Below are positions 44,799 to 46,690 of a stretch of 46,690 nucleotides of DNA, piece by piece. The notes beneath the pieces were generated by a model. It was not told the origin of the DNA and did no database searches. It saw only the letters and a program-made list of their open reading frames with translations. The translations under genes were made by a program, and so were the position numbers. The DNA is from Gemmatimonadota bacterium. Lineage in GTDB: Bacteria; Gemmatimonadota; Gemmatimonadetes; Gemmatimonadales; GWC2-71-9. Where the stretch lies: the NCBI GenBank assembly GCA_003223395.1, contig QHUZ01000039.1, positions 1 to 46,690 of the forward strand, in the 5' to 3' direction. Position 1 is the stretch's first letter. Every line of letters starts with the position of its first letter.

Positions 44799-46690
44799 GG
44801 CGCCCGCTGCGTCACGGTGAAGACGCCGCCGTCACTGCGGCCCTGCACTGCCGGGTTGTACATCTCTTCGGCGTGTGCCGGCGGGCGCACGAATGTGCCG
44901 GGTGTCGTCGCGCGCGCCACGTAGGTCGCCGTGTAGCGGCCGGTCCAGAGCACCGTGGCGACGTACACCACGCGATCGTCACGCAGCTCTTTGTGATCGA
45001 ACGGCGACCACCAGCCCGCGTCCCAGCTGCCGTAATACCATCCCCAGGGATAGTAGTCCGACTCCCCCTCCCCCTCCCCCTCCCCCTCGCCCGCTTCGGT
45101 CGGCGTCTCGGGGATGGTAGCCCCGGGCCCGGGCAACTGACCAGTGGTGCGCAGACTCAGATCGACCGCTTCGAGCCCGGCCGGCAGCGGATCGGTGAGG
45201 GCAACGAATTGCCGGTCTGCGGTGACCGTGATCCGGAGCCGCACGCGGACCAGCGAGCCTTCGGTCACACTGACGATCGGCTTGCCCGTTTCGTAGTCCT
45301 CGTACCAGCGCTCGACTTGAATGCCCTGCTGATCGGGCGTGACGGGCCGTTGCCGCGGGACTTCGTGGACTGTCACGTAGAAGAACAGGGGCACGCCGGC
45401 CGACGTCGCAGCGTCTCCGGCGCGGACGTTGAGGACGACGCGCTGGCCACCGTCCGAGACATTCGACACTGCTCCCGTGAGGGGTCGGGTGACCTCGCGC
45501 AGCGTGTCGCCACGCGAGCGGTACACGACCTGATTTCCGGCGCGCACTTCGTAGCCCCGCTGCGCCGCGCGGGTTTGGCGCGCCGTGAAGTCGGCAAGCG
45601 CCGCGGCCGCCGCGCCGAAGTCCTGGGTATTCCAGTACCAGCCGCCGGCGGTTCCGCGCGCCTGCTCGACCAGTGTTTCGACCAGTGGAGCGATCAGGGC
45701 GTTGGTCGAGTCCACAACCAGGGTCGCGGAGAGCAACCGAGCCACGGGTCGCTGGCTCGAGGGGAAGTAGAACCAGGAGGACCGCCGCGCCGAGTCCGGC
45801 AGGACGGCCCGGCGACCCTCGACACGCACCGACGCCCAGATCGGGGAGATCAATTGACGAGCCGCGCCCCGGGCGCCACGGCGCGCCATCATCTGCGCGA
45901 GGCGCAGGCGGTCTTCCCAGGCGAGCTGCGCGACCTGGCGGTACAGCTCGTTCTCGGTGGGCAAGTCCGGCTTCCCGATGCGACTCAGGAAATCGGCCGC
46001 CGCCACCTGCTCGGCCAGCACCACGTGCAGGTTCGAGTACCACGAGGCGATCGGCGCCATGATCGTGCCGCGCTGGTGGGCGCTGCGATACAGGTAGTTA
46101 CTGAGCCGGGCGAGCACCGAGTCACGCACCGGAATGCCGGCGTCGCGCGCGGCGAGCAGCGCCTCACCGGCGAACGCACTCAGCCACGGCGTCGTCCAAT
46201 CCTCGGCGGACCAGAGACCGATTCCGCCGTCGGGCCGCTGGCGGCCGCTCAACACCGCGACGCCCTGCTCGATCTCCGCGCGCGCCCGCTCGGTCGTGAG
46301 ACCGGTGAGCGGCGCGACGGGTCCGGCCCGGTAGATCGCGATCAGCGGCAGCATTTCGGATGAGATCTGCTCGGAGCAATCGAACGGATAGACCGCCAGC
46401 CAGCGGTAGCTGCCGGCCAGCACCGCGAGCGGCGTCGTGCCGATGCTGAACTCGAGGCGCGAGCGTTCCGGATCGACCGGTTCGGGGAGATCGATCACCA
46501 CGGTGGCGGTGTCCACGACGCTGCCGGTGACGGTGTACGCCCGCGGCGTGTAGACCGGCCGTCCGACGAGGCGCACCTGCACCGCGTCCGAATCGTTCTG
46601 CGAGGCGACGTCGAAGCGGAAGGTCGTCGAATCCGCGGTCGTATCCCGGAACGCGAAGCGCACTTCGCTCCCGCGTCCGGGAGCGAGGGT
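44795..46690 (-). CDS. Bacterial alpha-2-macroglobulin, C-terminal part (continues beyond window)
   Basis: Periplasmic protease-trapping protein that works with PBP1C. The visible 631 residues are the C-terminal half; the frame is open to the window edge, so the start is outside. The thioester motif CSEQ (46367-46378, in YPFDCSEQISSEML) fits CxEQ, so the covalent trap should be active. A helical thioester-domain toroid follows (DGGIGLWSAEDWTTPWLSAF, NSEAL-like repeats), then the receptor-like end VRPPAHAEEMYNPAVQGRSD. An insert GEGEGEGEGESD is encoded by CCCCCT repeats at 45062-45088, followed by a Trp/Tyr-rich segment (YYPWGWYYGSWDAGWW). Confidence 0.92.
   Translation of the reverse strand, partial: TLAPGRGSEVRFAFRDTTADSTTFRFDVASQNDSDAVQVRLVGRPVYTPRAYTVTGSVVDTATVVIDLPEPVDPERSRLEFSIGTTPLAVLAGSYRWLAVYPFDCSEQISSEMLPLIAIYRAGPVAPLTGLTTERARAEIEQGVAVLSGRQRPDGGIGLWSAEDWTTPWLSAFAGEALLAARDAGIPVRDSVLARLSNYLYRSAHQRGTIMAPIASWYSNLHVVLAEQVAAADFLSRIGKPDLPTENELYRQVAQLAWEDRLRLAQMMARRGARGAARQLISPIWASVRVEGRRAVLPDSARRSSWFYFPSSQRPVARLLSATLVVDSTNALIAPLVETLVEQARGTAGGWYWNTQDFGAAAAALADFTARQTRAAQRGYEVRAGNQVVYRSRGDTLREVTRPLTGAVSNVSDGGQRVVLNVRAGDAATSAGVPLFFYVTVHEVPRQRPVTPDQQGIQVERWYEDYETGKPIVSVTEGSLVRVRLRITVTADRQFVALTDPLPAGLEAVDLSLRTTGQLPGPGATIPETPTEAGEGEGEGEGESDYYPWGWYYGSWDAGWWSPFDHKELRDDRVVYVATVLWTGRYTATYVARATTPGTFVRPPAHAEEMYNPAVQGRSDGGVFTVTQRAP
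45062..45088. repeat. CCCCCT hexanucleotide repeat in the alpha-2-macroglobulin gene
   Basis: About four copies of CCCCCT on the plus strand encode alternating Gly-Glu on the minus strand. It is in frame, so copy-number change would only alter linker length. Similar runs lie at 10424-10443 and 21914-21956. Confidence 0.8.

Overview
The window is GC-rich, densely packed diderm bacterial chromosome. It has futalosine-pathway menaquinone genes, Kdo and Lpt lipopolysaccharide genes, sigma-54 and the pbpC / bacterial alpha-2-macroglobulin pair. Genes mostly overlap by 1-4 bases as ATGA, GTGA or CTGA. This fits an environmental Gemmatimonadota-like organism. That placement is inference from gene content and style, not a database result.

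Layout. 1-3182: mqnE (cut by the window edge), mqnA, mqnC and a purE-like gene in one operon. 3183-8394: a less dense accessory stretch with an exported amidohydrolase, small lipoproteins (one broken), paired mobile palindromes and an integron-cassette-like block (ICMT-type methyltransferase, DinB protein, two small proteins). 8395-11774: ispF, dedA, xerC/D-type recombinase, a cytochrome c and pabA/trpG. 11849-20480: envelope operon kdsB-pyrG-kdsA-kdsD-lptC-lptA-lptB-rpoN, with an abnormal kdsA/kdsD junction. 20477-32594: glycosyltransferases, an AraC-like-HTH/beta-propeller fusion beside a propeller lipoprotein, and surface-glycan genes (methyltransferase, acyltransferase, deacetylase-like, GT4, flippase-like, YfhO, DPM1-like). 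32591-33409: dapF. 33439-33466: a 28-base dif site. 33475-46690: all genes on the minus strand: TPR protein, tRNA-Arg(CCT), apt, acyP, dedA, pcm, surE, GT2, merR, gpsA, plsY, der, DUF512 radical SAM, pbpC and an alpha-2-macroglobulin gene running off the edge.

The dif site lies exactly where the coding strand switches from mostly plus to entirely minus. This is the arrangement expected where two replichores meet, so I read the window as the replication terminus.

Other points. Four genes (dedA, dapF, GT2, plsY) have no suitable ATG, GTG or TTG and appear to start at CTG, three of them in CTGA stop/start overlaps. Many operon-leading genes have a TANNNT box 5-12 bases before the start codon and no Shine-Dalgarno sequence, suggesting leaderless transcripts. 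The best candidates for something undescribed are the HTH/polyglycine/propeller protein with its lipoprotein neighbour and a shared 11-base upstream motif, the CTGA coupling, and the family of palindromes with conserved flanks and variable hairpins.
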